Source: an uncultured Oscillospiraceae bacterium
Lineage (GTDB): Bacteria; Bacillota; Clostridia; Oscillospirales; Oscillospiraceae
Assembly (NCBI GenBank): GCA_947629795.1
Contig: CANRFC010000034.1
Coordinates: forward strand, 1-33,591
Length of the DNA: 33,591 bases
Direction: 5' to 3'
This document shows positions 22,488 to 31,201 of the stretch, piece after piece (the first letter of the stretch is position 1; each line of letters begins with the position of its first letter). The position numbers and the translations under genes were made by a program. The notes under the pieces are model-generated. The model was not told the DNA's origin, searched no databases, and saw only the letters and a program-made list of their open reading frames with translations.

Positions 22488-23189
22488 ATGTACAACATCC
22501 TCATCTGCGACGATGACAGGGACATTGTCTCGGCCCTGGACATCTACCTCACCAGCGAGGGATACCGCACCATCCCGGCCTATGACGGGGAGCAGGCCCT
22601 GAGGGCGGTGGAGGAGAACGACGTCCACCTCATCCTCATGGACGTGATGATGCCCAACCTGGACGGCATCCGGGCCACCGCCAGGCTCCGGGAGAGCTGC
22701 AACGTGCCCATTATCCTCCTCACCGCCAAGAGCGAGGACGCCGACAAGGTGCTGGGGCTGAACATCGGGGCCGACGACTACGTGACCAAGCCCTTCAACC
22801 CCATGGAGGTCATGGCCCGGGTGAAGAGCCAGCTCCGGCGGTACACCACCCTGGGAGGCCGCGCCGAGGCCCAGGCCGCGGGGGACGTGCTGCACAGCGG
22901 GGGCATCGTGCTGGACGACGCCGCCAAGACGGTGACGGTGGACGGGGAGCCGGTGAACCTCACCCCCATCGAGTTCAACATCCTGCGGCTCCTCCTCCAG
23001 CATCCCGGCCAGGTCTTCTCCACCGCCCAGATCTACGAGCAGGTGTGGAACGACCCGGCCTACGGCTCGGAGAACACGGTGGCGGTGCACATCCGGCACA
23101 TCCGGGAAAAGATCGAGATCGACCCCAGCGATCCCCGGTACATCAAGGTGGTGTGGGGCCTGGGGTATAAGATGGAGAAGATATCATGA
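22488..23189 (+). CDS. OmpR-type response regulator (VanR-like)
   Basis: 233 residues, ATG after GAGAGGTG. The receiver domain has Asp8-Asp9-Asp10, phospho-acceptor Asp52 (LILMDVMMP), the LLTAKSED switch Thr and Lys in YVTKPF. The winged helix at about 135-230 has LTPIEFNILRLLLQHPGQVFS, VAVHIRHIREKIE and VWGLGYKM. The stop overlaps the kinase ATG (ATGA, 23186-23189). Repeats in its promoter suggest self-activation. It is closest in style to VanR/VncR-type regulators; no vancomycin-resistance genes are present. Confidence 0.92.
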   Translation: MYNILICDDDRDIVSALDIYLTSEGYRTIPAYDGEQALRAVEENDVHLILMDVMMPNLDGIRATARLRESCNVPIILLTAKSEDADKVLGLNIGADDYVTKPFNPMEVMARVKSQLRRYTTLGGRAEAQAAGDVLHSGGIVLDDAAKTVTVDGEPVNLTPIEFNILRLLLQHPGQVFSTAQIYEQVWNDPAYGSENTVAVHIRHIREKIEIDPSDPRYIKVVWGLGYKMEKIS

Positions 23190-25231
23190 TAAAACACGAT
23201 TTTCGGGACCGGGCCCTGGTCAAGGCCCTGGCGGTGCTGCTGACCATCGCCTGCGGCGTGTGTGCCGTCTTCGGGTGGATCTACTGCGGCGTCAACTGGG
23301 ACTCCATGTTCGACGTGGGGGACTTCACCTACTCCAGCGCCTGGAACCAGGCCAGGGAAAACGCCCTCTGGCGGCTCAGCGAACGGCTGGGCTACGAGTG
23401 GGCCAAGCTGCGCTGGGGGAAGCTCACCTACCTGGAGGAACAGGAGTACCAGTCGGCGCTCTATGACCTGGACCCGGCGCGGACCAACTTCCGCTACACC
23501 GTCCGGGACAACGCCACCGGGGAGCTGCTCTTCTCCTCCGACGGGAAGAAGAGCCTGGACAACGCCATAGACCTGCGCTCCAGCCTGCGGACCTACGACG
23601 CCCGCAACAGTCTCAACGTGGAATACGACCCCGACCGGGAGGTCTACGTCTGGAGCGACGATGCCGGTACCGAGCTGGGGGAGAGTGAGGACTCCGCTGT
23701 CCCGCCCCAGGCGGTGCAGGACCTGCCCAGGGTGGCCTGGGCGGTGGAGTACGGGGTGGACAGCCGCCTGAAGGTGGATGACGCCTTTTTGGCGGCCAGG
23801 AACTCCTACACCGTGGGGAACGTCAAGGTCTTCTACGTCACTGCCGCCCTCACCGGAGCGTGGCTCATCCTGGCGGTCTTCCTCCTGTGCTGCGCCGGGC
23901 GGCGGCGGAGCGCTGACACCTTCGTCCTCAACTGGCAGGATAAAATTCCCTATGATCTCTATCTGTGCCTGATGGTGGGCGGAGCGGTACTGTGCTTCGC
24001 CGGGGGCATCGACGCCACCATGGAGGGCTGGCGCCATTTTAACGGTGAGCCCTATGGCAAGACCCTGTATATCATGGCCGGGGCCATGTTCACGCTGTTC
24101 TTCATCCTGGTGGCGGCGGGGCTGATGTCCACCGCCGCCCGGATCAAGACCCACACTTTGCTGAAAAACACCCTCCTCCGGCGGCTCTTCGGGCTCCTGG
24201 GCCGGGGAGGCGCCGCCCTGGGGCGGTGGTGGCGGACCACCTTCGGGAGCTGGAGCGTCACCAACCGGGTGATCGTGGGCTTTTTGCTCTATCTGGTGGG
24301 GACAGTGCTCACCGGACTGACCATCGTGCTCATCCCCGTCTACCAGGGAGTGGTGCTCTTCGGGCTGTGCAAGTGGGCCCTGGGCTGGAAGGCCATTCGG
24401 GAGGGCACCGCCGCCATCGTGGGGGGCGCGCCCGAGACCGTCATCGACACCTCGGACCTGGACCGGCCCCTCTGCCGGGACCTGAAGGCCCACGCCGAGC
24501 AGCTCAACGACCTGGGCAGCGCCATCAACTCCGCCGTGGAGGAACGGATGCGCTCGGAGCGGATGAAGGCCGAGCTCATCACCAACGTCTCCCACGACCT
24601 GAAGACGCCGCTGACCTCCATCATCAACTACGTGGACCTGCTGAAAAAAGAGGACATCCAGAACGAGACCGCCCAGGAGTATATCGAGGTATTGGACCGA
24701 AAATCCCAGCGGCTGAAAAAGCTCACCGAGGACCTGGTGGAGGCCTCCAAGGCCTCCACGGGGACCCTGGCCACCGACCCCGAGCGCATCGGGGTGGGGC
24801 AGCTGGCGTCCCAGGCGTTGGGAGAGTACGAGGAAAAGCTCGTCGCCGCGGGGCTCACGCCGGTGACCGAGCTGCCCCAGGAGGAGGTCTTCGTCCGGGC
24901 TGACGGGCGGCACCTGTGGCGCATCCTGGACAACCTCATGGGCAACTGCGTGAAGTACGCCATGGCGGGCACCCGGGTGTATCTGGACGTGGTGGCCTGG
25001 GACGGCCGGGTGACCATCTCGGTGAAGAACGTGTCGGCCCAGCAGCTCAACATCCCGGCAGAGCAGCTTTTGGAGCGGTTCGTCCGGGGGGACGAGTCCC
25101 GGACCACCGAGGGCTCGGGCCTGGGGCTGTCCATCGCCCGGAGCCTCACTGAGCTCAACGGCGGGACCTTCCGGCTGGAGGTGGACGGGGACCTCTTCAA
25201 GGCGGTGGTCTCCTTCCCTCAGGTGGACTGA
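23186..25231 (+). CDS. Multi-pass sensor histidine kinase
   Basis: 681 residues. One N-terminal helix (about 11-35) is followed by a large extracytoplasmic region (about 36-210). Further membrane helices lie at about 214-236, 257-275, 293-315 and 360-395. The HisKA domain has His470 in ITNVSHDLKTPLTSIINYVDLL. The ATPase has N box NLMGNCVKYA and G2 box GSGLGLSIA, while the G1 region (SVKNVSAQQLNI) is not the classical DxGxG, a variation common in this clostridial kinase group. It is translationally coupled to the preceding regulator. The signal is unknown; the multi-helix membrane part suggests sensing in or near the membrane. Confidence 0.9.
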   Translation: MIKHDFRDRALVKALAVLLTIACGVCAVFGWIYCGVNWDSMFDVGDFTYSSAWNQARENALWRLSERLGYEWAKLRWGKLTYLEEQEYQSALYDLDPARTNFRYTVRDNATGELLFSSDGKKSLDNAIDLRSSLRTYDARNSLNVEYDPDREVYVWSDDAGTELGESEDSAVPPQAVQDLPRVAWAVEYGVDSRLKVDDAFLAARNSYTVGNVKVFYVTAALTGAWLILAVFLLCCAGRRRSADTFVLNWQDKIPYDLYLCLMVGGAVLCFAGGIDATMEGWRHFNGEPYGKTLYIMAGAMFTLFFILVAAGLMSTAARIKTHTLLKNTLLRRLFGLLGRGGAALGRWWRTTFGSWSVTNRVIVGFLLYLVGTVLTGLTIVLIPVYQGVVLFGLCKWALGWKAIREGTAAIVGGAPETVIDTSDLDRPLCRDLKAHAEQLNDLGSAINSAVEERMRSERMKAELITNVSHDLKTPLTSIINYVDLLKKEDIQNETAQEYIEVLDRKSQRLKKLTEDLVEASKASTGTLATDPERIGVGQLASQALGEYEEKLVAAGLTPVTELPQEEVFVRADGRHLWRILDNLMGNCVKYAMAGTRVYLDVVAWDGRVTISVKNVSAQQLNIPAEQLLERFVRGDESRTTEGSGLGLSIARSLTELNGGTFRLEVDGDLFKAVVSFPQVD

Positions 25232-25243
25232 GAACGCAAAAAG

Positions 25244-25279
25244 GGACGCTGTGCCCCGGGCACAGCGTCCTCTTTTTTT
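25244..25279. terminator. Bidirectional terminator between the kinase and degV
   Basis: GGACGCTGTGCCC pairs with GGGCACAGCGTCC (to 25270), followed by TCTTTTTTT on the plus strand and CTTTTTGCG on the minus strand. Confidence 0.9.
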
Positions 25280-25294
25280 GCTCTTTTTTCGCTC

Positions 25295-26161
25295 TCAGGC
25301 CAGGAACTGGATGCCGGCGCCCAGCATGCCCCGGCCCACGTAGGTGGCCAGGGTAGCGTCCATGTTGGCCGAGACCAGCTTCCGGCAGCCGGGGATAGCC
25401 GCCCGGAGGGCCGCGGCCAGCGTCTCCATCCCCACCGGGTCGCCGCCGTTCTCCACCGCCAGGTTGAAGGGGCGGGAGGGGTCGTCCACGTGGCGCTTGA
25501 CCAGCTCGATGAGCTTGTCCTGGACCTGCCGGCGGCCCCGGGCCTTGGCCACGCTGGTGAGCTGCCCGTCGTCGCTGAAGCTGATGAGGGGCTTGATGTT
25601 CAGCAGGGTGCCCGCCAGGGCGGTGATCTTCCCGATGCGGCCCCCCTTCTGGAGGTACTCCAGGGTGTCCACCGAGAAGTAGGGGTGGGTGTTCTCGGTC
25701 AGGAAGGGCAGGCGTTCTGAAATCATTTTCTCCCAGGTCAGGCCGTTTTCCAGCTCCTCCCAGAGCTGGAGGACGATGAGCCCGATGCCCAGGGCGCCGC
25801 TCATGGTGTCGTAGGCCACGGCGGTGAGGTCGGTGCGGTCCAGGCACTGGAGGCGGATCATGTTGTAGGTCCCCGAAAGGCCCGAGGACAACGGCAGGGC
25901 CAATACCTTCTCGTAGCCGTCGGCGCGGATCCGGTCCAGAGTCCGGGCCACCCGCACCATGTCGGGCAGGGAGGTCTTGGGCAGCTCCCCCGCCTCCTGG
26001 CGGCGGTAGACGTCCTCGTTGGTGATATTCTCCCCGTCGTTGTAGTCTCCGTCGGCGCAGGCGATGCGCAGAGGGACCACGTAGATGGGCTTCCCGGCCA
26101 GGTGCTCCGGACCCAGATCGGCACAGGAATCCACCAAAAAGGCGATTTTTTGGGTGTTCAC
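25295..26161 (-). CDS. DegV-family fatty-acid-binding protein
   Basis: 288 residues, GTG start with AAGGGAGA 9 bases upstream. DegV/FakB pattern: IAFLVDSCADLGPEHL, VVPLRI, TSLPDM, LSSGLSGTYN, YDTMSGALGIGL, SVDTLEYLQKGGRIG and NIKPLISF. These proteins bind a fatty acid and present it to the kinase FakA for phosphorylation. No fakA is seen nearby. It diverges from a TetR regulator whose promoter and operator occupy the intergenic space, so the two may share control. Confidence 0.92.
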   Translation of the reverse strand: MNTQKIAFLVDSCADLGPEHLAGKPIYVVPLRIACADGDYNDGENITNEDVYRRQEAGELPKTSLPDMVRVARTLDRIRADGYEKVLALPLSSGLSGTYNMIRLQCLDRTDLTAVAYDTMSGALGIGLIVLQLWEELENGLTWEKMISERLPFLTENTHPYFSVDTLEYLQKGGRIGKITALAGTLLNIKPLISFSDDGQLTSVAKARGRRQVQDKLIELVKRHVDDPSRPFNLAVENGGDPVGMETLAAALRAAIPGCRKLVSANMDATLATYVGRGMLGAGIQFLA

Positions 26162-26182
26162 AAAGAAAAATCTCCCTTCTCA

Positions 26183-26211
26183 TTGACAGGAGCAAAACCA
26201 AACCGTATAAT
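26183..26211 (+). promoter_or_regulatory. Promoter of the first TetR gene
   Basis: TTGACA (26183-26188), 17-base spacer, TATAAT (26206-26211): perfect consensus. Confidence 0.85.
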
Positions 26212-26226
26212 AAATGGCAAGGTCAG

Positions 26227-26239
26227 ATAACGCTGTTAT
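26227..26239. promoter_or_regulatory. Candidate TetR operator
   Basis: ATAAC-GCT-GTTAT, a perfect palindrome about 16 bases downstream of the -10, where a bound repressor would block the strong promoter. Outer symmetry is poor. Confidence 0.45.
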
Positions 26240-26284
26240 GTCATATTATACCCGCCCGGACCGGCATTGTCAAGGAGGAAGGAT

Positions 26285-26875
26285 ATGGATTATCGTGAGC
26301 GTCAGCGCACCCAGGGGGAGGCCACCCGCCAGGCCATTTTGGACGCCGCCGCGGCCCTGGCCCGGGAGAAGGGCTTCGACGCCATGTCCATCCGGGACGT
26401 GTGCGCCGCCGCCGGGGTGACCACCGGGGCCTTCTACCATCACTTCTCCTCCAAGGACGACCTGCTCAACCAGGGTTTTGCCTCCCTGGACGCCTATCTG
26501 GAGCGCTCCCTGGAGCCCTACGCCGCCGCCCCTCCCCTGGAGCGGCTGGGGCGGCTTTTGCAGCTCTACGCCGCCTTTATGGAGGAGCAGGGGCCCCGGA
26601 CCCTCTCCCTCTATTATACCCGCCGGCTGGCCGATCCATCAGCTTCCTCCATGGCCCCCAGCCGGTACACCCTGCGCACCATGCAGGAGTGCCTGACCGC
26701 CCTGGCCCGGGAGGGCACCCTCTCCCCCCGGTTCTCCCCGGAGTGGGCGGCGGGATTCTTCTTCCGGCACTTCCGGGGGACGGTCATCGACTGGCTCCTC
26801 CACCGGGGAGAGTACCCCCTCTGGCCCATGCTGGAGCAGGATTACATCCAGTTCGAGGGCATGTTCCGGGCGTGA
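26285..26875 (+). CDS. TetR-family regulator
   Basis: 196 residues from the ATG at 26285, with AAGGAGGAAGG upstream. The N-terminal helix-turn-helix (RQAILDAAAALAREKGFDAMSI, then RDVCAAAGVTTGAFYHHFSSKDDLL) is canonical and the C-terminal ligand domain is not assignable. A perfect promoter followed by a palindrome suggests autorepression. The divergent neighbour is degV, so a lipid or fatty-acid signal is conceivable but is inference only. A terminator separates it from the second TetR gene. Confidence 0.9.
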   Translation: MDYRERQRTQGEATRQAILDAAAALAREKGFDAMSIRDVCAAAGVTTGAFYHHFSSKDDLLNQGFASLDAYLERSLEPYAAAPPLERLGRLLQLYAAFMEEQGPRTLSLYYTRRLADPSASSMAPSRYTLRTMQECLTALAREGTLSPRFSPEWAAGFFFRHFRGTVIDWLLHRGEYPLWPMLEQDYIQFEGMFRA

Positions 26876-26886
26876 ACACCCTCTTG

Positions 26887-26915
26887 TCCGGCCCCCATGG
26901 GGCCGGATATTTTTT
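26887..26915 (+). terminator. Terminator of the first TetR gene
   Basis: TCCGGCCCC (26887-26895) pairs with GGGGCCGGA (26899-26907), followed by TATTTTTTG. Confidence 0.85.
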
Positions 26916-26919
26916 GCCC

Positions 26920-26948
26920 TTGACAAGTCCGCCCGGGACCGCTATACT
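26920..26948 (+). promoter_or_regulatory. Promoter of the second TetR gene
   Basis: TTGACA (26920-26925), 17-base spacer, TATACT (26943-26948). ATACATACC and AATGTTAT directly downstream (26951-26972) may be operator half-sites. Confidence 0.8.
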
Positions 26949-26989
26949 TGATACATACCAAAAGAATGTTATTGGAGGGAGGTCTGTCC

Positions 26990-27625
26990 ATGGCCCGCAA
27001 CAAGCACCCGGAGGTCACCGAGGAGCGCATCCTGGAGGCCGCCCAGCGGCTCTTTCTGGAGAAGGGCTACGAGAACACCACCATCCAGGACATCGTAGGC
27101 GAGCTGGGCGGGCTGACCAAGGGGGCGGTCTACCACCACTTCAAGTCCAAGGAAGAGATCATGGATGCGGTGGGAGACCGGATGTTCTTCCGGCACAACC
27201 CCTTCGAGGCCGTCCGGGACCGCAGCGACCTCACGGGCCTGGAAAAGCTTCGCCTGGCCGTCCGGCTCAACCAGTCCGACTCTGAGCGGACCGCCATCAA
27301 CATCCAGTCCATCCCCATCTTCCAGGACCCCCAGCTCCTCACCCGGATGCTGGAGTCCAACCGCCGGGTGCTCACCCCCTACTTCCTGGAGCTCATTGAG
27401 GAGGGCAACCGGGACGGCTCCATCCACACCGAATACCCCAAGGAGCTTGCCGAGCTCCTGCCCCTGCTCACCAGTCTGTGGCTCCTCCCCTCGGTCTTCC
27501 CCGCCACCACCCAGGAACTCAAGCACAAGTTCCGCTTTTTGGGCGAGATGTTCGCCCGGATGGGCCTGCCCCTGATGGACGAACAGATCCTGGCCCTGGC
27601 CGACGCCTTTTTTGACCAGTGGTAA
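26990..27625 (+). CDS. TetR-family regulator of the adjacent exporter
   Basis: 211 residues from the ATG at 26990 after GGAGGGAGG. The helix-turn-helix is EERILEAAQRLFLEKGYENTTIQDIV followed by GGLTKGAVYHHFKSKEEIM. A C-terminal ligand domain follows, ending in LADAFFDQW. It is followed by an MFS efflux gene 96 bases downstream on the same strand. Similar ATAC(A/C)T and AATGT half-sites appear before both genes, which suits a repressor controlling itself and the exporter in response to a toxic compound. Confidence 0.9.
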   Translation: MARNKHPEVTEERILEAAQRLFLEKGYENTTIQDIVGELGGLTKGAVYHHFKSKEEIMDAVGDRMFFRHNPFEAVRDRSDLTGLEKLRLAVRLNQSDSERTAINIQSIPIFQDPQLLTRMLESNRRVLTPYFLELIEEGNRDGSIHTEYPKELAELLPLLTSLWLLPSVFPATTQELKHKFRFLGEMFARMGLPLMDEQILALADAFFDQW

Positions 27626-27632
27626 AGATCCT

Positions 27633-27666
27633 CAAAATAAAATTGCCGGCCGGCAATTTTATTTTG
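27633..27666. terminator. Perfect 34-bp palindrome after the second TetR gene
   Basis: Each 17-base half is the exact reverse complement of the other: CAAAATAAAATTGCCGG and its mirror. The GC core GCCGGCCGGC followed by AATTTTATTTTG fits a terminator whose U tract is paired by upstream A residues. It could instead bind a dimeric protein before the exporter gene. Confidence 0.6.
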
Positions 27667-27721
27667 TTCCTATACATTCATTCGGTAGGTATGAAAATAA
27701 CGCCTTGAAAGGAGGCTCCCA

Positions 27722-28963
27722 ATGAAGATTCTCTTCTCCCCCAACTTCACCCTTCTGCTCCTGGGCCAGGTCAGCTCCCTGCTGGGCAACTACACTCTGA
27801 AATTTGCCCTGTCCATGTACATCCTGGAGCGCACCGGCTCGGCCTCGGTGTTCGCGGGGATGCTGGCCCTGGCCATGCTCCCCACCATCCTCCTCTCCCC
27901 CTTTGGGGGCATCCTGGCCGACCGGGCCGACCGGCGGAAGGTCATGGTGGGTCTGGACGCCCTCTCCGGTCTGGCCGTCGGCCTGGCCGCCCTGGTCCTC
28001 CCCCGGGGGCGGGACCTGCCCGTTATCGGGGCCCTGCTGGTGGTCCTGGCCGCCCTGGGGGCCTTCGAATCTCCCACCGTCCAGGCCTGTGTGCCCCAGA
28101 TGCTCTCCGGGGAGGACCTGCTCCGGGGCAACGCCCTGGTGGGCCAGGTCTCCTCCCTGGCGGGGCTGGTCACCCCCTTCCTGGGCAGCCTGCTCTACAC
28201 TGCCCTCGGCGTTCTGCCCGTCCTCTGGGGAGCGGCGGCGTGTTTTTTCCTCACCGCCGCCCTGGAGGGGCTGATCCGGCTGGACCGCATGAGGGCAGAG
28301 AGCTCCGGCTCCATTTTCGCCGTCATCCGGGAGGACTTTGCCGTCACCGCCCACTTCCTGGGCCGGGAGCAGCCCGGCATCCTGAAGCTCCTGCTCCTGG
28401 CCGCCCTGGTGAGCCTCTTTGTAGCGGGAACGGCGGTGGTGGGCTTTCCCTTTCTGGTGCGCACCGTCCTGGGGCTCTCCGCCCGGTATTACGGCGCGGC
28501 GGAGAGCGCCATGGGTCTCTCCGCCGTCCTGGGGAGTGCCCTGGCCGTCCTGCTGGCCCCCCGCCTGCGCCCCCGGCACCTCTCCGGGGTGTTCCTCCTC
28601 TTCGGGGCCTGCCTCTTCCCCGCCGGGGCGGCCTTTCTCCTGCCCCTGGGCCCCCTTGGCCGTTACCTGGTGCTGCTGGCCATGTTCTGCCTGTGCCAGC
28701 TGGGGTGCAGCGTCTTCTCCACCTGCGCCATCACCCTCATCCAGCAGCGCACCCCCGAGGGGCTCATGGGCAAGGTGGTCTCCTGCGTGTTCACCCTCTC
28801 CCTGTGCGCCCAGCCCCTGGGCCAGGTGGCCTACGGCGCTCTTTTCGACCGCTTCTCCCGGCAGGTCTGGTGGGTCCTCCTCCCCACCGGGGCCCTGGTG
28901 TGCGCCATCGCCCTGGGCTCCCGGGGCCTCTTTCTCTCCCTGGAGGGCGGAAAGGAGGTCTGA
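27722..28963 (+). CDS. MFS efflux transporter (MefA-like)
   Basis: 413 residues, ATG after AAAGGAGGCTCCC. About 12 membrane helices. The MFS loop motif GGILADRADRRKVM lies between helices 2 and 3, and the N-terminus FTLLLLGQVSSLLGN and TGSASVFAGM segment match the macrolide-efflux-like DHA3 group (MefA/Mdt). The drug or metabolite exported is unknown. It follows a TetR repressor gene and is probably induced by its substrate. ylbJ begins 62 bases later with its own motif, so is likely a separate unit. Confidence 0.88.
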   Translation: MKILFSPNFTLLLLGQVSSLLGNYTLKFALSMYILERTGSASVFAGMLALAMLPTILLSPFGGILADRADRRKVMVGLDALSGLAVGLAALVLPRGRDLPVIGALLVVLAALGAFESPTVQACVPQMLSGEDLLRGNALVGQVSSLAGLVTPFLGSLLYTALGVLPVLWGAAACFFLTAALEGLIRLDRMRAESSGSIFAVIREDFAVTAHFLGREQPGILKLLLLAALVSLFVAGTAVVGFPFLVRTVLGLSARYYGAAESAMGLSAVLGSALAVLLAPRLRPRHLSGVFLLFGACLFPAGAAFLLPLGPLGRYLVLLAMFCLCQLGCSVFSTCAITLIQQRTPEGLMGKVVSCVFTLSLCAQPLGQVAYGALFDRFSRQVWWVLLPTGALVCAIALGSRGLFLSLEGGKEV

Positions 28964-28972
28964 TCTCCTTCT

Positions 28973-28989
28973 CCGGCGCATATTCTGGG
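28973..28989 (+). promoter_or_regulatory. CCGGCGCATAnnnTGGG motif, copy 2 (ylbJ)
   Basis: CCGGCGCATATTCTGGG begins 10 bases after the MFS stop and ends 36 bases before the ylbJ GTG. CATATTCT fits CATAnnnT. In Bacillus, ylbJ belongs to the sigma-E regulon, which supports a sporulation promoter. Confidence 0.5.
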
Positions 28990-29025
28990 AGACAGAGCTT
29001 TTGGGATCCATACGGAGGTGTTGCT

Positions 29026-30201
29026 GTGGGCGCTCTTCTCTCCAGGCAGACGGTGCGGGACGGCCTGACCGCCGCCGCTCTGCTGTGCTGCGCTCTGGCC
29101 CTGGTGTGCTGGCCCAGGGAGACCTCCCAGGCGGTGCGGGACGGGCTGGAGCTGTGCTGCAACGTGATCGTTCCCGCCCTGTTTCCCTTCTTCGTGCTCA
29201 CCTCGCTGGTGATCTCCCTGGGCTTCGCCGGATACCTGGGGCGGCTCCTCTCCCCGGTGATGGGCCCCCTGTTCCACCTCCCCGGCTCCTGCGCCGCCGT
29301 GCTGGCTCTGGGGTTCATCGGGGGCTACCCCGTGGGGGCCCGGGCCGCCCTGACCCTCTATCAGTCCGGCCAGTGCTCCAAGACCCAGTGCGAGCGGCTG
29401 CTCTCCTTCTGCAACAACTCGGGCCCCGCCTTCATCCTGGGGGTGGTGGGGGCCGGGGTCTTTGCCGACAGCCGGGTGGGCCTGCTGCTGTGCGCCACCC
29501 ACGCCGCCGCCTCCCTCCTGGTGGGGCTGCTCTTCCGCTTTTACCGCTGGGACGGCAAGGGCGGCGGAGAGGCCCGGGTCTCCCCCATCGCGGCGGAGCG
29601 GTTCACCGTGGCCTTCACCGGGGCGGTGAAGGGGGCCATGACCTCGGTGCTGAACATCTGCGCCTTCGTGGTGACCTTCACGGTGCTCCTCCAGCTCCTG
29701 ATGCGCTCGGGGCTCATGGCCGCCCTGGCGGGGCTGCTTGCCCGGCTCTTCGCCCCCCTGGGGCTCACCGATTTGTGGGCCCAGCGGCTCCTCACCGGGG
29801 CGCTGGAGCTCTCCTCCGGGGTGGCCTCCCTCACCGGGGAGGGGTCCCTGGGCGGGCGGGCCGCCATGGCCGCCTTCCTGCTGGGATGGGCGGGGGTGTC
29901 GGTCCACTGCCAGGTGCTGTCATTCCTGGGAGAGAGCGGCCTGAACGTGCGCACCTACATCGGCGGGAAGTTCCTCCACGCCGCCTTCTCCGCCGCCCTC
30001 ACCGCCTTGCTCTTCCGGGTCTTCCCCCTGGAGGAGACCGTCTCGGCCTACCTCACCGACCAGGTCACCGCCATCGCGGGCACCGACTTTGCCACCGCCC
30101 TGAGCTGGTCGGTGGCGGCGGCGTGGCTGGTGTTCCTGGGGTTTTTCCTCTCCGCCCTCTATGCCAGCGCCAGGCCCGGGCGTCACCCCAGGCGGGCATA
30201 G
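29026..30201 (+). CDS. ylbJ: Sporulation integral membrane protein YlbJ
   Basis: 391 residues from the GTG at 29026, with GGAGG (29014-29018) seven bases upstream; the open frame extends further back only across the MFS gene. About 8-10 membrane helices and the nucleoside-recognition/Gate-like pattern: CCNVIVPALFPFFVLTSL, FIGGYPVGAR, CNNSGPAFILG, GAVKGAMTSVLNICAFVV and ELSSGVASL. YlbJ is needed for spore cortex formation, and similar Gate proteins move small molecules. It stands alone here, between an MFS exporter and a convergent DUF4397 gene. Confidence 0.9.
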   Translation: MGALLSRQTVRDGLTAAALLCCALALVCWPRETSQAVRDGLELCCNVIVPALFPFFVLTSLVISLGFAGYLGRLLSPVMGPLFHLPGSCAAVLALGFIGGYPVGARAALTLYQSGQCSKTQCERLLSFCNNSGPAFILGVVGAGVFADSRVGLLLCATHAAASLLVGLLFRFYRWDGKGGGEARVSPIAAERFTVAFTGAVKGAMTSVLNICAFVVTFTVLLQLLMRSGLMAALAGLLARLFAPLGLTDLWAQRLLTGALELSSGVASLTGEGSLGGRAAMAAFLLGWAGVSVHCQVLSFLGESGLNVRTYIGGKFLHAAFSAALTALLFRVFPLEETVSAYLTDQVTAIAGTDFATALSWSVAAAWLVFLGFFLSALYASARPGRHPRRA

Positions 30202-30205
30202 AAAA

Positions 30206-30234
30206 AGAGCCTTGGGGCGCTCCCCCAAGGCTCT
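30206..30234. terminator. Terminator between ylbJ and the DUF4397 gene
   Basis: AGAGCCTTGGGG (30206-30217) pairs with CCCCAAGGCTCT (30223-30234). It is followed by TTTTTC on the minus strand and a weaker TCTCCC on the plus strand. Confidence 0.8.
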
Positions 30235-30242
30235 CTCCCTGT

Positions 30243-31184
30243 TCAGAAATCCTCCACCAGACGGACCCTGGCGTGGGGCGTCTCCCGCCAATCCCCCAGC
30301 AGGTAGAGGGTCTGGTTCCTCCCCGCCCGGGCCGGCAGAGTCAGGGAGGCCAGGGGCTCGGCGGCGCACCCCGGCAAGGGCCGCTCGGCCGCCCCGGAGA
30401 GGTCGGCGGCGGTCTCCACATCTCCCCACAGCCCCGGCAGGGGGAAGGGGGTCTGGCCGATGTACAGGTCGTACTCCCCCGCCCGGGCCCGGCGGAAGGA
30501 GGTGGTCTCCTTGAAGCGCAGGTCGGTGAAGATGACCCGCCCGTCGGTGAGGGCCACGTCCAGGGCGGGGCTGTCGTAGATGAGGTTCACCGCCCGCAGG
30601 CAGGCCCGGTCGGTAAAACGGGCGTGGCGGGCGCCGTCGTCCACCCGCACCAGGTCCAGTCCCGCCGCCGAGGGCACCACCGCCAGGGTGCACCGCTCCC
30701 CCGGGGAGAAGGGCACCGCCCCGTAGTAGAGCAGGTTCAGGGGGTTCTCCCCGTCGCAGACGGTGAGGGCCCGGAATCCCGGTGCCACCTCAAAGCACCC
30801 GGTGAGATTGCCCGGGAGGAGCCGGGGGGTGAGCAGCCGGCTGCCGAGGGTGAGCCGAAGGGGCCCCGCTCCGGCGGCGTGGAGGAAGCGCACCTGGGCA
30901 TTCCGGGGGTCCCGGCGCTGCCGCATGGGAGCCGGTTGGGCCGGGAGGGCCTGGAAGTCCGGAGAGACGGTTTGGGGGACCTCCGGGGACATATCCTGAG
31001 AAATATCCCGGGGAAGCTCCGTGGGCATTTCCTGGGTAACGGGCTGGGCTGGCTCGGCCGGGACTGGCTCCGGAACGGTATCCTGGGCCGGCTCTTCCCA
31101 GTATAAGGGCTCCGCCGCGGTCCGGACCGCCCCGGCGGGGGCGTCCCGGCCGGCCACGGTGTGCTGAAACACTTCAGATTCCAT
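30243..31184 (-). CDS. DUF4397-like domain protein
   Basis: 313 residues, ATG with AAAGGAGT seven bases upstream. A Pro/Glu-rich, low-complexity N-terminal third (about 30-85) precedes two DUF4397-like beta units. The first starts AQVRFLHAAGAGPLRL (about 95). The second contains LRAVNLIYDSPALDVALTDGRVIFTDLRFKE, here in parts, and ends RARAGEYDLYIG (about 265). There is no signal peptide or membrane helix, so a cytoplasmic or spore-coat location is more likely than secretion. The upstream 19-base motif is shared with another gene and resembles a sporulation promoter. The biochemical role is unknown. Confidence 0.7.
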   Translation of the reverse strand: MESEVFQHTVAGRDAPAGAVRTAAEPLYWEEPAQDTVPEPVPAEPAQPVTQEMPTELPRDISQDMSPEVPQTVSPDFQALPAQPAPMRQRRDPRNAQVRFLHAAGAGPLRLTLGSRLLTPRLLPGNLTGCFEVAPGFRALTVCDGENPLNLLYYGAVPFSPGERCTLAVVPSAAGLDLVRVDDGARHARFTDRACLRAVNLIYDSPALDVALTDGRVIFTDLRFKETTSFRRARAGEYDLYIGQTPFPLPGLWGDVETAADLSGAAERPLPGCAAEPLASLTLPARAGRNQTLYLLGDWRETPHARVRLVEDF

Positions 31185-31201
31185 ACAAAAACTCCTTTCC
31201 G

